From assembly GCA_025454395.1 (NCBI GenBank), contig JALOOM010000002.1, positions 1 to 64,000 on the forward strand: a stretch of 64,000 nt of DNA, in the 5' to 3' direction. The DNA comes from Elainella sp. Prado103. Its GTDB lineage: Bacteria; Cyanobacteriota; Cyanobacteriia; Elainellales; Elainellaceae. A program made the translations under genes and the position numbers. Under the pieces are notes generated by a model, which was not told where the DNA came from, ran no database searches, and saw nothing but the letters and a program-made list of their open reading frames with translations. This document shows positions 17,112-26,278 of this stretch, piece after piece (position 1 is the first letter of the stretch; every line of letters begins with the position of its first letter).

Positions 17112-18248
17112 ATGGTAAGACGCTTGCAGCAGGGTCAAGTCAGGCTACCGCAGCAGAGAAACCGTCTTCAAACAGAATGTTTGGTGGCGATCGGGGTTGT
17201 AACATTGGGGTTAGCTAGTTGTACACCCCCTCAAACCCGCTCTGCGGACACTGCTCCAGCCGAGCAAGCCTCGAACAATTTACCGCAGGTAGTCGCTACA
17301 ACCACAGTTTTGTGCGATCTGACTCGTCAAATTGCTCAGGAAACAGTAGCACTCACTTGTTTAATGCAGCCTGCTCAAGACCCCCATGTTTACACGCCAA
17401 CCCCGTCCGATCGAAAAGCCCTGGAGGATGCTGATCTGGTGTTGTATGGAGGCTATGACTATGAACCAGGCGTGATCAAAATTATTGATTCCACCAGTTC
17501 AAGTGTGCCTAAAATTGCCGTATTCGAGGCGGCTGTGCCAAAGCCATTGTTGGGCGAGGAGCATCACCATGGCGAGGAGGAGCACAGTCAGGAGGAACAC
17601 AGTCAGGAGGAGCACAGTCAGGAGGAACACGCTCACAACGAGGCTGATCACTCCCATGGGGAGACCGCTGACGAACTGGTGCCCGATCCCCATATCTGGC
17701 ATAACGCTCAAAATGGGGCCGCGATCGTCGAAGTGGTACGATCCCAACTGGCCCAACTGGTGCCTGATCAGGCCAACCTGTACCAGGCAAATGCCGCTCA
17801 ACTGACCCAGCAATTGGCTGAGTTGGATCGCTGGATTAAAACCCAGGTAGCTACAGTGCCAGACACGAATCGTAAACTGGTGACGACCCATGAGGCATTA
17901 GGCTACTATGCGGAAGCCTATGGGTTCGAGCTGGAAGGGACGATCGAAGGAGTGAGCACGGAAGAAAAACCGTCGGCTGCTCGGATGTCTGAACTGGTTT
18001 CCCAGCTCAAAACTTCGCAGGTACCGACGATTTTTGTGGAAACGACCACCAATCCTAAGCAATTGGAAACGGTTGCCAGGGAAGCCAACGTCAAAATTGC
18101 TGACCAACCGCTGTTTATTGAAGGTCCAGGAGCATCCGATAGTATGGCCCCGACCTATCAGCAAATGTTGGTTACCAATACTTGCACGATCGTCAATGGC
18201 TTAGGGGGACAGTGCGATCGGACAACTGCTCCTGGTCAGTCAGGCTGA
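17112..18248 (+). CDS. znuA: Zinc ABC transporter substrate-binding lipoprotein
   Basis: The 378-residue protein has a lipoprotein signal with lipobox LASC (Cys near residue 37), so it is anchored on the periplasmic side. The cluster-9 binding-protein features are present: VVATTTVLCDLTRQIA, metal ligand His in DPHVYTPTPSD, the charged loop, DPHIWHN and TTHEALGYYAEAYG. A His/Glu-rich insertion of about residues 151-184 includes three exact HSQEE units; such loops in ZnuA scavenge or sense zinc. It transports Zn2+ to ZnuBC. Divergent from znuCB with a shared Zur box. A C-terminal cysteine pair (TCTIVNGLGGQC) may form a disulfide. Its stop is three bases from the convergent S9 peptidase stop. 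Confidence 0.93.
   Translation: MVRRLQQGQVRLPQQRNRLQTECLVAIGVVTLGLASCTPPQTRSADTAPAEQASNNLPQVVATTTVLCDLTRQIAQETVALTCLMQPAQDPHVYTPTPSDRKALEDADLVLYGGYDYEPGVIKIIDSTSSSVPKIAVFEAAVPKPLLGEEHHHGEEEHSQEEHSQEEHSQEEHAHNEADHSHGETADELVPDPHIWHNAQNGAAIVEVVRSQLAQLVPDQANLYQANAAQLTQQLAELDRWIKTQVATVPDTNRKLVTTHEALGYYAEAYGFELEGTIEGVSTEEKPSAARMSELVSQLKTSQVPTIFVETTTNPKQLETVAREANVKIADQPLFIEGPGASDSMAPTYQQMLVTNTCTIVNGLGGQCDRTTAPGQSG
17583..17627 (+). repeat. 15-bp in-frame repeat (HSQEE) in znuA
   Basis: Three tandem copies of CACAGTCAGGAGGAA/G at 17583, 17598 and 17613 encode HSQEE units in the metal-binding loop. Copy changes would alter loop length without shifting frame. Confidence 0.85.
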
Positions 18249-18251
18249 ATT

Positions 18252-20174
18252 CTACCGCAGTTCACCCGCATGTCCGGGGATCTCTCCCGTGGGTTCGCAG
18301 CGTCCGCCCAAATACTTGGCTAAGAAGGCTTCGGCGATCGCATAAAAGTGCAGGCGATTTTCCGGTCGGGCAAAGCCATGCCCTTCATCCGGATAGAGCA
18401 CATACTCGACGGGCTTGCCTGCTTGTCGCATTGCGGCCACGATCTGATCGCTCTCAGCCTGCTTGACGCGCGGATCGTTGGCTCCTTGCCCAATCAGCAA
18501 GGGTTTTTGAATCCGATCGATCAAAAATAGTGGTGAGCGAGAATCTAGAAATTCCGGCTCGGTTTCCAGATTGCCGATGCGGTGATACATCTGGGCTTTG
18601 ATCGGTTCCCAGTAGGGCGGAATGCTTTTGAGTAAAGTGGAAATATTGCTGGGGCCGACAATATCCACTCCAGCCGCAAACACTTCCGGGGTAAAGGTGA
18701 GCCCCACTAATGTGGCATAGCCACCGTAGGAGCCTCCCATAATCGCTACTTTGTCGCGATCAGCAATTCCCTGACTGACCAACCAATCAACTGCATCTAA
18801 TAAATCATCATGCATTTTGGCGGCCCATTCCCGGTTGCCTGCATTCAGGAAGGCTTTGCCGTAGCCCGTGGAGCCTCGGAAGTTGACCTGGAGCACGGCA
18901 TATCCGCGATTGGCTAACCATTGTGCTTCTGGATCGTAACCCCAAGTATCGCGAGCCCAAGGCCCACCATGCACGAGCAAGACTGTGGGTAGATTCTCGG
19001 TGGGAATGCCGATCGGGGTGGTCAGATAGCCATGAATTGTCAAACCATCGCGAGATTCGTAGCGGATCGGCTGCATGGGCACCAGAGCCACCTGTTCGAG
19101 AGCAGGTTGGTTGCTGAACAGTAAATTGGCTGTTTTGCTAGCTCGATCGTAGAGGTAATAGTAGACCGGCCCATCATCTGTGGTGTAAGCGACCAGCCAG
19201 CGATCATCGGCCAAGGTGCGGCTGCCGATGCCAAACTCGCCCGATCGCACCTGTCCAATCGCGGCAAAATCTGCGGCCACACTGGGATCCAGGATTTGCC
19301 AGCTCAGCTTATCACGGTAAAACGCCACGGCCTGTAGGGTATATTCGGTGGGGTGAGCCACAACACCGCCGACATCATATTGCGGATCTTCGGCGATCGG
19401 GGTTTCTTTCCCGGTGGCCAGATCGAGACTTAAGAGTCGCTGAGCATTGACCTCATGACTGCCCACAATGTAGAGCGTTTGAGCATCTTTGGAAAACCCA
19501 ACTGGATAGCCTTCATCATCAGGGCCCCAATGCCGCAACAGTGACCAGTCTTGCTCGACAGTAGGACGATAGAGCAGATCGGAGCCGCCATCAGGGGTTG
19601 CGGCCACTGCCACGCGAATCTGAAAGGCTGGATCGGCCATCCAACTGACGATATTACCAGGATTCTGGGTATCAAATTCGACGGCACCCGTCTTCAGGTT
19701 AATCCGGAAGACATCAAAAATTTGGGGATCGTTCAGGTTCATCCCCACCAACATCTGATCGGGATGATCCGGATCTAAGTCGATCGGCTCTGCCTTCACC
19801 CCTTGAAAAGGAGTCAGATCGCGAACAATGTTCGTATGGATATTCACAGAATAGCAGTGGAAGTTTTCATCCCCATCTGCATCTTGCATATAAATTAGAT
19901 GCTCGCCATCATAAGTCCAGAAATAGACTCGGATCCCTCGCTTCTTGTCGGCTGTGATCTGGTGATCGCCCGCCTCTGGGGTCACTTCCGTAGATTCCTC
20001 TAGGTGCCGCAGCCAAACTTGCAACACATTGTTAGCATCAGGGGCAATAAAAGCCAGATATTTCCCGTCGGGTGAGAGTTGTGGCCTGGCCCGTTCAGGA
20101 TTACCAAATAAGGTATCCCTGGGAATCAGCGGGGGGAGCAGGGCGATCGAAGGATGTTCTGCGGTGGTTTGCAT
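18252..20174 (-). CDS. S9 family prolyl-oligopeptidase-type serine peptidase
   Basis: The 640-residue protein has an N-terminal beta-propeller-like region (repeated D-G-x-Y strands, PQLSPDGKYLAFIAPD) and a C-terminal alpha/beta-hydrolase domain from about residue 370. The catalytic triad is visible: Ser482 in GGSYGGYAT, Asp567 in GANDPR and His599 in DEGHGF. This is the S9C/acylaminoacyl-peptidase type, which trims short peptides; the substrate is unknown. There is no signal peptide, so it is probably cytoplasmic. It converges on znuA with a three-base gap. Upstream lies a 600-bp gap, so it has its own promoter. Confidence 0.93.
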   Translation of the reverse strand: MQTTAEHPSIALLPPLIPRDTLFGNPERARPQLSPDGKYLAFIAPDANNVLQVWLRHLEESTEVTPEAGDHQITADKKRGIRVYFWTYDGEHLIYMQDADGDENFHCYSVNIHTNIVRDLTPFQGVKAEPIDLDPDHPDQMLVGMNLNDPQIFDVFRINLKTGAVEFDTQNPGNIVSWMADPAFQIRVAVAATPDGGSDLLYRPTVEQDWSLLRHWGPDDEGYPVGFSKDAQTLYIVGSHEVNAQRLLSLDLATGKETPIAEDPQYDVGGVVAHPTEYTLQAVAFYRDKLSWQILDPSVAADFAAIGQVRSGEFGIGSRTLADDRWLVAYTTDDGPVYYYLYDRASKTANLLFSNQPALEQVALVPMQPIRYESRDGLTIHGYLTTPIGIPTENLPTVLLVHGGPWARDTWGYDPEAQWLANRGYAVLQVNFRGSTGYGKAFLNAGNREWAAKMHDDLLDAVDWLVSQGIADRDKVAIMGGSYGGYATLVGLTFTPEVFAAGVDIVGPSNISTLLKSIPPYWEPIKAQMYHRIGNLETEPEFLDSRSPLFLIDRIQKPLLIGQGANDPRVKQAESDQIVAAMRQAGKPVEYVLYPDEGHGFARPENRLHFYAIAEAFLAKYLGGRCEPTGEIPGHAGELR

Positions 20175-20792
20175 GATTGCGTTCGTGAAGATACACTGCT
20201 ACCAGGCTAACAAGTTTCCTGCTCGCTTGCTTGGTTCCCATCCTGCATAAAGCATCCTGAACAAAGGCGCTGGATTTTGAGCTTCAATGCTAAAGAGGCT
20301 AATTCCGTAAATGTGCTTCTGATTAATGGAATGCTTAAGAAATGAAAAGAAACGGAGTGTTTCTTGGTAAACGATCAGGATTATGGATAAGAGTGGCTGT
20401 AGTTTGTTTTTGTCAATTCAATCTCGCTGAATTCTGGCTGAATTCTGTTTGTTAGATTGAGCATTGTAGTTAAGACTGTTCTGACCTGACTTGTTTTTGC
20501 CCGTTTTGATGAGTGCGCCAGTCTGATGAATGATCGCGATCGATTGTCCCTAGATGCAATTAGCCTGCTGTATCTGCTGCGTCTTTGGCGTTGACAATGG
20601 GTCGGGAAAATTGACGAAGTTGACTGAACTTGAGAACCTATTTAGTTAAAGTACTATTTAGATTTTGGAGTCAGCAAGAGCATCAATTTCCTGATCTAAG
20701 CGCTTCCTCCTTTGATTGAACCTTAAATAGGGTATGAGGTTCAGTTAAGCAGCAGTGGAATTTGATCTTCAGCCCCCATGAAGGACACTGTG
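20175..20792. other. Gene-free gap between S9 peptidase and LuxR regulator
   Basis: About 600 bp, rather AT-rich in its right half. It must hold the divergent promoters for both neighbours. A HIP1-like GATCGCGATCG lies near 20530. One very short frame (22 codons from an ATG near 20525) has no ribosome-binding site and I do not call it. No RNA gene or hairpin-terminator was recognised. Confidence 0.55.
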
Positions 20793-21317
20793 ATGAATAC
20801 TGTATACTCTAATGTTCCTGAGTCTGTTTTTCAAGTTGTTGTTGAAAGTCTAATTGATGGTGCAATGATCCTTACCAAAACCGGGGAATTAGTTGTATCC
20901 AATAATAGTGCCAGTCAAATTTGTCATCAATTCACCCAAAATTTGTCTCGTGTACCGCAGCAAGTCTGGCATTGTTGCCAAACCCTGATGGAAAATCAAC
21001 TGAAGTTTATTGAAGACGAGATCAAAACCGACGAGGCAGGCGCGATCCGAATCCGCGCTTGGTGGTTGGCTTCGAGCTTGGGTGCCCAATCTCATTTGCT
21101 GGTGACTCTAGAAGATCAACACCAAGTAGCTGAAAATCGAGCCCGCCTGGAAGCCCATAAGTATGGATTAACCGATCGCGAAGCCCAGGTTTGGCTCTTG
21201 CGACGGGCAGGTTATTCCTATAAGGCGATCGCGGCAGAATTGTATATTGCGGAAGATACCGTAAAAAAGCATATCAAAAGCATCCATGCCAAACGAGATG
21301 CCAATGCAGCCGCCTAG
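20793..21317 (+). CDS. LuxR-type HTH transcriptional regulator with PAS-like sensor part
   Basis: I choose the ATG at 20793 because AAGGA lies seven bases ahead; an ATG at 20778 would add five residues. Of about 174 residues, roughly 1-100 resemble a PAS-type sensor (VVVESLIDGAMILTKTGELVVSNNSASQIC). Residues about 120-170 are a LuxR/NarL HTH: LTDREAQVWLLRRAGYSYKAIAAELYIAEDTVKKHIKSIHAKR. No receiver domain is present, so activation is probably by ligand or partner rather than phosphorylation. Monocistronic; the 600-bp upstream gap suggests complex control. The target genes are unknown. Confidence 0.88.
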   Translation: MNTVYSNVPESVFQVVVESLIDGAMILTKTGELVVSNNSASQICHQFTQNLSRVPQQVWHCCQTLMENQLKFIEDEIKTDEAGAIRIRAWWLASSLGAQSHLLVTLEDQHQVAENRARLEAHKYGLTDREAQVWLLRRAGYSYKAIAAELYIAEDTVKKHIKSIHAKRDANAAA

Positions 21318-21439
21318 TTTTTCGTCCGGGATGCCTACCTGGCAGGAAGTTCAATGCCGAAGACAATCGATTAAACTTGGTTGAATGCAAATTGAATATT
21401 TTTTGAATGTTCAATTTAATGCTCAGTTCAGCTTTCAGT

Positions 21440-22204
21440 TTAATGTTCAACTCTTACCGTGGTTCCCAGCTTAACATGATCATACATATTCACGATGTCT
21501 TCGTTGCGCATTCGTACACAACCATGGGAGGCAGCCTGTCCGATCGATCGGAGATTGGGGGTGCCATGAAAGCCAATGACTCCACCTGGGGTGGCGGTAA
21601 ATCCGATCCACCGGAGCCCTAGGGATCCATCTGCCCCAGGGGCTTCTACTTCTCCCGTCCAGGGGTTTTGCCAGGATGGATTGACGATCATTTCGTTGAC
21701 CTGAAATTCGCCGGTCGGGGTGGGAAACTCCGGCCGCCCAATCGCAACTGGGTAACTGGCCAAAAGCTTCTGTCCTTGATAGACGTAAACGGTGCGGTGG
21801 CTCAGTTTCAGTAACAAATAGATAGTGCGATTTTCCGGCAGGTAGCGGGCTGGATCGCGCAGAGGCGGCAATTCGGGAATCGCGAGACTAGGGGGCAGGA
21901 TAGTCGCGATCGGCATGGGATCAGGATAGTTCCAATCATCCTGAGCTGGCTCTAAGGAATTCAGCTCAAGTCTGGCTGGTACTGGATCTGGTAGTGGATT
22001 GGGAGTGAAATCAGCAGTTGGACTGGCGGTTGAACCCGGTTGCCATCTGGGTGGGATGTCGGTTGAGGGCTGCGGCAGTAAAGGTTGGGGGGGCTGCGGT
22101 TCAAGCGCACGATAGGGCTGACTCTGGGCGGCTGGGGCTACGAGCGCGACGAGTAAACCAACGATGAGTGGATGAGATAAGGGAAGCAACGGCAGTCGGG
22201 TCAT
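21440..22204 (-). CDS. L,D-transpeptidase (YkuD domain)
   Basis: This 254-residue exported enzyme forms 3-3 peptidoglycan crosslinks or anchors proteins to the wall. A signal peptide covers about residues 1-28 (cleavage near AAQSQP). A Pro-rich linker runs to about residue 120. The YkuD domain includes VYVYQGQKLLASYPVAIGRP, TPTGEFQVNEM, IGFHGT and the catalytic SHGCVRM with Cys229. The Pro-rich part may span the wall. Convergent with the LuxR gene. A 15-bp direct repeat lies about 30 bp upstream of the start, and the AmiC-type amidase gene comes next upstream on the same strand, so the two could be expressed together. Confidence 0.93.
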   Translation of the reverse strand: MTRLPLLPLSHPLIVGLLVALVAPAAQSQPYRALEPQPPQPLLPQPSTDIPPRWQPGSTASPTADFTPNPLPDPVPARLELNSLEPAQDDWNYPDPMPIATILPPSLAIPELPPLRDPARYLPENRTIYLLLKLSHRTVYVYQGQKLLASYPVAIGRPEFPTPTGEFQVNEMIVNPSWQNPWTGEVEAPGADGSLGLRWIGFTATPGGVIGFHGTPNLRSIGQAASHGCVRMRNEDIVNMYDHVKLGTTVRVEH

Positions 22205-22233
22205 GGCAGGGGAGAAGGATGGCGCTCCATGTC

Positions 22234-22291
22234 AATGCACTTGATGCTAATGCACTTGATGCTAATGCACTTGATGCTAATGCACTTGATG
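22234..22291. repeat. 15-bp tandem repeat upstream of the L,D-transpeptidase gene
   Basis: Three full copies of AATGCACTTGATGCT at 22234, 22249 and 22264, plus a partial fourth. It lies between the amidase stop and the transpeptidase start, so it would be in the leader or promoter. Confidence 0.88.
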
Positions 22292-22336
22292 GGGCAAATC
22301 GGATCGGCAAATTTTCTGACTGAGGGTTTCTCTCTT

Positions 22337-22374
22337 AATTAAGGCTCTATTGAACTATTAAGGCTTTATTGAAC
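22337..22374. repeat. 19-bp tandem duplication spanning the amidase stop codon
   Basis: AATTAAGGCTCTATTGAAC (22337-22355) and TATTAAGGCTTTATTGAAC (22356-22374) are adjacent, differing at two bases. The second copy includes the TAA stop (reverse strand) of the amidase gene at 22366-22368. Confidence 0.85.
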
Positions 22375-23661
22375 ATAACGCAAGATCCCCTGGACAATAC
22401 CATTGGCAATCTGGCGACGCGCATTACTATCCCTCAACTTCACCACATCTTCCTGTCCGGTGACAAATCCAACCTCCACTAAAACAGCGGGCATGGAAGT
22501 ACGGGTTAGCACATAAAAGCGGGCTTGGCGGGTGCCTCGATCGTTCATGCCGGTTGCATTGACCAAGCTATTGTGGATAGAAGCGGCTAGAGCAGAACCA
22601 GAATCATAATAGTAGGTTTCGATCCCGTTCACATCCGGTCGGCTGAGGCTGATGGCATTGGCGTGAATGCTGACAAACAGATCGGCATTGAGTGATTCGG
22701 CCAGGCTGACCCTGGGTTCCAGATCAATTTCGCGATCGTCCTGTCGAGTTAAAACCGCCTGTAGCCCTGCTTCATTCAGTTGTGCGGCTACCTCTGAGGC
22801 GATATCGAGCACAATATCGGCTTCGTGAATCCCGCCAATGCCAACGGCTCCTGGATCGGCTCCACCATGACCGGGATCGACCACGACCACAACCCGTCCA
22901 TTCAGACGAGCTGGAATCGGTAACCTGGCGGTTGTTGAGGGACGAGTCACAGCGGTAATGTTGCCCTCATGGATATCGAACACCCGACTGGGAGTATCGA
23001 TGCGCCTGAGTTGCTGTTGGATGGCTTCGGCTTCAGTGCGATCTTCAAATAATCCGGCTTGGATCACCTGATCGCCATCCAGCACGATCCGAAAGGCATC
23101 GGGCACCACCTGCCGCACTTGCCGCAGTAGATTGTCGCTACTCCCCTGCACCACTAATCGATATTGAAAATTTCTGGAGCCCGATCGAACAGGGTTAGTG
23201 CGGCTGGAGCGGGTGCGATCGGTTCCGACTCGATCGGGTTGGGTGCGATCGGGTTGGGTGCGATCGGGTTGGGTACGATTGGCAAGGAGGGACGATCGGT
23301 CAATCGAAAGAATCTCAGCATTCAAATTTAGTCGAGCAAGGCGACGCTGCACAGACTCTGCTTCCTGCGCTTCGACAAATAGCCCCGCTTGAATCACCCG
23401 TTCTCCATCCACGGTGGCTCGGAAGGCATCGGGCACCACTTGGCGAACTCGTCGTAAGAGGCTGTCACTGCTGCCTGGCACAATCAGTCGATAGCGAAAT
23501 TCTTCAGGATGAGAAACGGCATTTCTCGATCGATCGGGTGCTGAAGTTTCATCTGTGGTGTCTCGATCGGGACGCAGGCGTAAGCTGGGCTCAGCCTGAA
23601 GTGGAGCTGCCGAGCCAAAGATTACCGCTACTGCGATTGCCCCTAGAAACACAAGCCGCAT
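22366..23661 (-). CDS. N-acetylmuramoyl-L-alanine amidase (Amidase_3, AmiC-type) with two SPOR-like repeats
   Basis: This 431-residue exported enzyme cleaves the amide bond between MurNAc and the stem peptide. The signal peptide ends near residue 23 (LQA). Two related segments, about 55-120 and 168-232, share YRL-V-GSSD-LLR-VRQVVPDAFR, -DG--VIQAGLF; they look like SPOR-type repeats that could bind denuded glycan at septa. Between them lies a DRTQP linker encoded by a 15-bp repeat. The zinc amidase domain follows: DPGHGGADPG, HEADIV, VSIHAN and VLVEVGFVTG supply zinc ligands and catalytic Glu. In filamentous cyanobacteria such amidases also drill septal nanopores. Confidence 0.93.
   Translation of the reverse strand: MRLVFLGAIAVAVIFGSAAPLQAEPSLRLRPDRDTTDETSAPDRSRNAVSHPEEFRYRLIVPGSSDSLLRRVRQVVPDAFRATVDGERVIQAGLFVEAQEAESVQRRLARLNLNAEILSIDRSSLLANRTQPDRTQPDRTQPDRVGTDRTRSSRTNPVRSGSRNFQYRLVVQGSSDNLLRQVRQVVPDAFRIVLDGDQVIQAGLFEDRTEAEAIQQQLRRIDTPSRVFDIHEGNITAVTRPSTTARLPIPARLNGRVVVVVDPGHGGADPGAVGIGGIHEADIVLDIASEVAAQLNEAGLQAVLTRQDDREIDLEPRVSLAESLNADLFVSIHANAISLSRPDVNGIETYYYDSGSALAASIHNSLVNATGMNDRGTRQARFYVLTRTSMPAVLVEVGFVTGQEDVVKLRDSNARRQIANGIVQGILRYVQ
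23231..23275. repeat. 15-bp in-frame repeat in the amidase linker (DRTQP)
   Basis: Three copies of CGATCGGGTTGGGTG/A at 23231, 23246 and 23261 encode DRTQP on the reverse strand. The unit contains the CGATCG core shared with HIP1. Confidence 0.85.
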
Positions 23662-23899
23662 TTTGTCTTAAAACCCCGCAAAATCCTGTTGATTAGTCTG
23701 TCTGCTCGATCGGTTTGTTCCCCGTCCTGGCTGAACTTTTCAGTGTAAGCCTAAATTGATCTCACTGGGGATCGGTCGCCTGCTTGGCTGCGCGATTTGA
23801 GCTTCTGGCTGCGCGATCGATCGGCAAGTTGGGATAACTAGAAATTGAAATTATTGGATCCAACATAACCTAGCCCTATCGCAGCGACAGATTGAAACC

Positions 23900-25765
23900 A
23901 TGAGTGAGCTATTTCGAGGATTTGAGCAGCTTTTAGAGTTGGCAAAAACGCTCGAGGAAAAAATAGAAAGTGGCGAGCTGAAGACAGATGTGCAAATTAA
24001 TGCTCGTCCCCTGAGTGGCATTCCTCGATCGGGCAACATTCCTCGGGGCTCCAATCCTGTCAATGTGGGCACGAGCCGCATCCGTCCGAATTCACCGCAC
24101 CCATCCCCATCCCCTGAGCCACCGGCGGCTGGATCTGATTCCGCACCCATGCCCGATTCGAGTGAAATCTCCCTCCGAGATGTCGGCGGCTTATCAAGCA
24201 CCCTACAAGAATTGCGGGAACAGGTGGAACTGCCGTTGAAGCGTCCTGATTTATTGAAAAAGCTGGGCTTGGAGCCGCCGCGCGGTGTCCTCCTGGTGGG
24301 GCCGCCGGGAACAGGAAAAACCCTGACTGCAAGGGCATTGGCAGAAGAACTGGAGGTAAACTACATTGCCCTGGTGGGGCCAGAGGTGATGGGTAAATAT
24401 TATGGGGAGGCGGAGGCAAAGCTCAGAGGGATTTTTGAGAAAGCAGCCCGATCGGCTCCTTGCCTAGTGTTTATTGACGAAATTGACAGTTTGGCTCCCG
24501 ATCGCGCCAAGGTGGAAGGCGAAGTCGAAAAACGTCTGGTGGCTCAACTGCTGAGTTTGATGGATGGGTTTGCCAAACTGAGTGGTGTGATGGTGCTGGC
24601 TGCCACCAATCGCCCTGATCATCTCGATCCAGCTTTGCGACGACCGGGGCGCTTCGATCGAGAAGTCAAATTTCGGGTGCCCGATCGGGATGGACGGCTA
24701 GAAATTCTCACCATTCAAACCCAGGCAATGCCGCTGGATAGCTCCGTGGATTTAGGCATGATCGCAGACTTGGCGGTGGGCATGGTAGGGGCAGATCTAA
24801 AAGCCCTCTGCCAAACAGCGGCCTATCTGGCCTTGCGACGACAGGTGCCCGATCTCCAGTCTGCTATTCCCGAAACCCTCGCCCTTAGCCAAACAGACTT
24901 TCTGCAAGCCCTGAAAACAATTAAACCTTCTGTGTTGCGATCGGTGGAAGTGGAGTCACCTCAGGTATCCTGGTCAGAAATTGGCGGCTTAGAGTCGGTG
25001 AAGCAAACCCTCCAGGAATCGGTAGAAGGCGCTTTGCTCTACCCCGAACTCTATGAGAAAACGGGAGCTAAAGCCCCCCGTGGCATTTTACTCTGGGGCC
25101 CACCTGGCACTGGCAAAACACTGCTGGCAAAAGCGATCGCGTCTCAAGCACAGGCTAATTTTATTGCCGTCAACGGCCCAGAATTGTTGAGTCGTTGGGT
25201 GGGGGCGGCTGAACAATCGGTACGAGAGCTATTTAGCAAGGCCAGGCAGGCGGCTCCTTGTGTGGTGTTTATTGACGAAATTGATACTCTAGCTCCCGCT
25301 CGAGGTCGGTTTCAGGGGGACTCTGGAGTCAGCGATCGAGTCGTAGGACAGCTTTTGACGGAACTTGATGGGCTACAGGGCTGTGCCAATGTGCTGCTGG
25401 TTGGGGCCACCAATCGCCCTGATGCGATCGATTCGGCCCTGCTCCGCTCCGGCCGGTTAGATCTGCAACTGAAGATCGACCTGCCCGATGCCGCCAGCCG
25501 TCAGTCCATTTTGCAGGTTCACAATGGCGATCGGCCGCTGTTTGAAGTGAATCTCACTCGTTGGGCAGCACAGACAGAAGGCTGGAATGGGGCTGATTTG
25601 GCACTCTTGAGTAATCAGGCCGCATTGGAGTCGATCCGGCGTTATCGAAACCAGGCACAGACCGATCCGAGTGCCATTCAAATTACCGAATCCGACTTCG
25701 TAGCCGCTTATGACTCGCTCATGCACCAACGCCAAATGCGGCAAGGAACTGAGGCAGGAAAGTAA
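23900..25765 (+). CDS. Tandem AAA ATPase (Cdc48/VCP-like, no N-domain)
   Basis: The 621-residue protein has two AAA modules. Module 1 has GPPGTGKT near residues 134-141 and FIDEID near 191-196; module 2 has GPPGTGKT near 400-407 and a second FIDEID. Each also has the second-region-of-homology arginines (GRFDRE, RLDLQL). The first 90 residues are an N-terminal helix plus a Pro/Ser-rich linker rather than the Cdc48 N-domain, so substrate choice must differ from Cdc48. Such proteins unfold or remodel proteins as hexamers in the cytoplasm. A small helical protein gene follows by 85 bp on the same strand and could encode a partner. Confidence 0.93.
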   Translation: MSELFRGFEQLLELAKTLEEKIESGELKTDVQINARPLSGIPRSGNIPRGSNPVNVGTSRIRPNSPHPSPSPEPPAAGSDSAPMPDSSEISLRDVGGLSSTLQELREQVELPLKRPDLLKKLGLEPPRGVLLVGPPGTGKTLTARALAEELEVNYIALVGPEVMGKYYGEAEAKLRGIFEKAARSAPCLVFIDEIDSLAPDRAKVEGEVEKRLVAQLLSLMDGFAKLSGVMVLAATNRPDHLDPALRRPGRFDREVKFRVPDRDGRLEILTIQTQAMPLDSSVDLGMIADLAVGMVGADLKALCQTAAYLALRRQVPDLQSAIPETLALSQTDFLQALKTIKPSVLRSVEVESPQVSWSEIGGLESVKQTLQESVEGALLYPELYEKTGAKAPRGILLWGPPGTGKTLLAKAIASQAQANFIAVNGPELLSRWVGAAEQSVRELFSKARQAAPCVVFIDEIDTLAPARGRFQGDSGVSDRVVGQLLTELDGLQGCANVLLVGATNRPDAIDSALLRSGRLDLQLKIDLPDAASRQSILQVHNGDRPLFEVNLTRWAAQTEGWNGADLALLSNQAALESIRRYRNQAQTDPSAIQITESDFVAAYDSLMHQRQMRQGTEAGK

Positions 25766-25849
25766 AGGTTTCATGTCATCCGTCCTCAGAGTCGTATTAG
25801 TTTGCCCCTGTTTATTCTTAACAAACTTCACAAAACTGGAGAAAAGCAG

Positions 25850-26110
25850 ATGATGAACCCAACGATTGATGAAGTGAAGCAAGCAGCACTGAAAATGCTG
25901 ATCGCCAATTTTATGTCTCAGGGGCACCCAGCCGAATATGCACAGCACATGGCTACAGCAACGATCTTTCAAACCGATCTGGAACTGCGCAATGCCCAAC
26001 TCCTGAGTTTACTGGGTTGGTTGCAACAGAACTATCCTGAAGTTCATGTGGAGGCAGTGCAGTTACTGGAGACGACTCGGGCAGAATTTGAACGCCGAGT
26101 GCAGGGCTGA
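25850..26110 (+). CDS. Small helical protein of unknown function
   Basis: Two adjacent ATGs (25850, 25853) follow GGAGAA; an open frame upstream is probably leader. The 86-87-residue product (MNPTIDEVKQAALKMLIANFMSQGHPAEYAQHM) is almost all helix and acidic at the C-terminus (VQLLETTRAEFERRVQG). No membrane segment or cysteine motif. I do not recognise a family. Its position behind the double-AAA gene on the same strand suggests cotranscription and possibly an accessory role, but nothing in the sequence shows this. Its stop codon is the first part of a tandem duplication. Confidence 0.72.
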   Translation: MMNPTIDEVKQAALKMLIANFMSQGHPAEYAQHMATATIFQTDLELRNAQLLSLLGWLQQNYPEVHVEAVQLLETTRAEFERRVQG

Positions 26111-26142
26111 GTCGCTAGGACTGGTTAGGAGTCGCTAGGACT
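26109..26142 (+). repeat. Direct repeat beginning in a stop codon
   Basis: GAGTCGCTAGGACT at 26109-26122 and 26129-26142, separated by six bases. The first copy starts with the GA of the TGA stop of the small helical protein gene. Confidence 0.8.
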
Positions 26143-26221
26143 GAGTCGATAGCCATAATCCAGAATGTCTCGCCAAGCCCGATCGAGCGTAGGATAGGGA
26201 TTGAACTGAGCTTAAGCGACT

Positions 26222-26270
26222 ATCTTAGGCAATTTCAGGCAATTATCTTAGGCAATTATCTTAGGCAATT
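26222..26270 (+). repeat. 13-bp repeat just upstream of rimM
   Basis: ATCTTAGGCAATT occurs at 26222, 26245 and 26258 with a shortened copy between. The array ends eight bases before the rimM ATG, taking the place where a ribosome-binding site would be; no good Shine-Dalgarno is present. Confidence 0.85.
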
Positions 26271-26278
26271 ACTGAGAC

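Noticed and set aside
20525-20593. 22-codon frame (MNDRDRLSLDAISLLYLLRLWR) in the large gap before the LuxR gene
   Set aside because: No Shine-Dalgarno; a frame this short is expected by chance. Worth a glance only if a transcript is seen.
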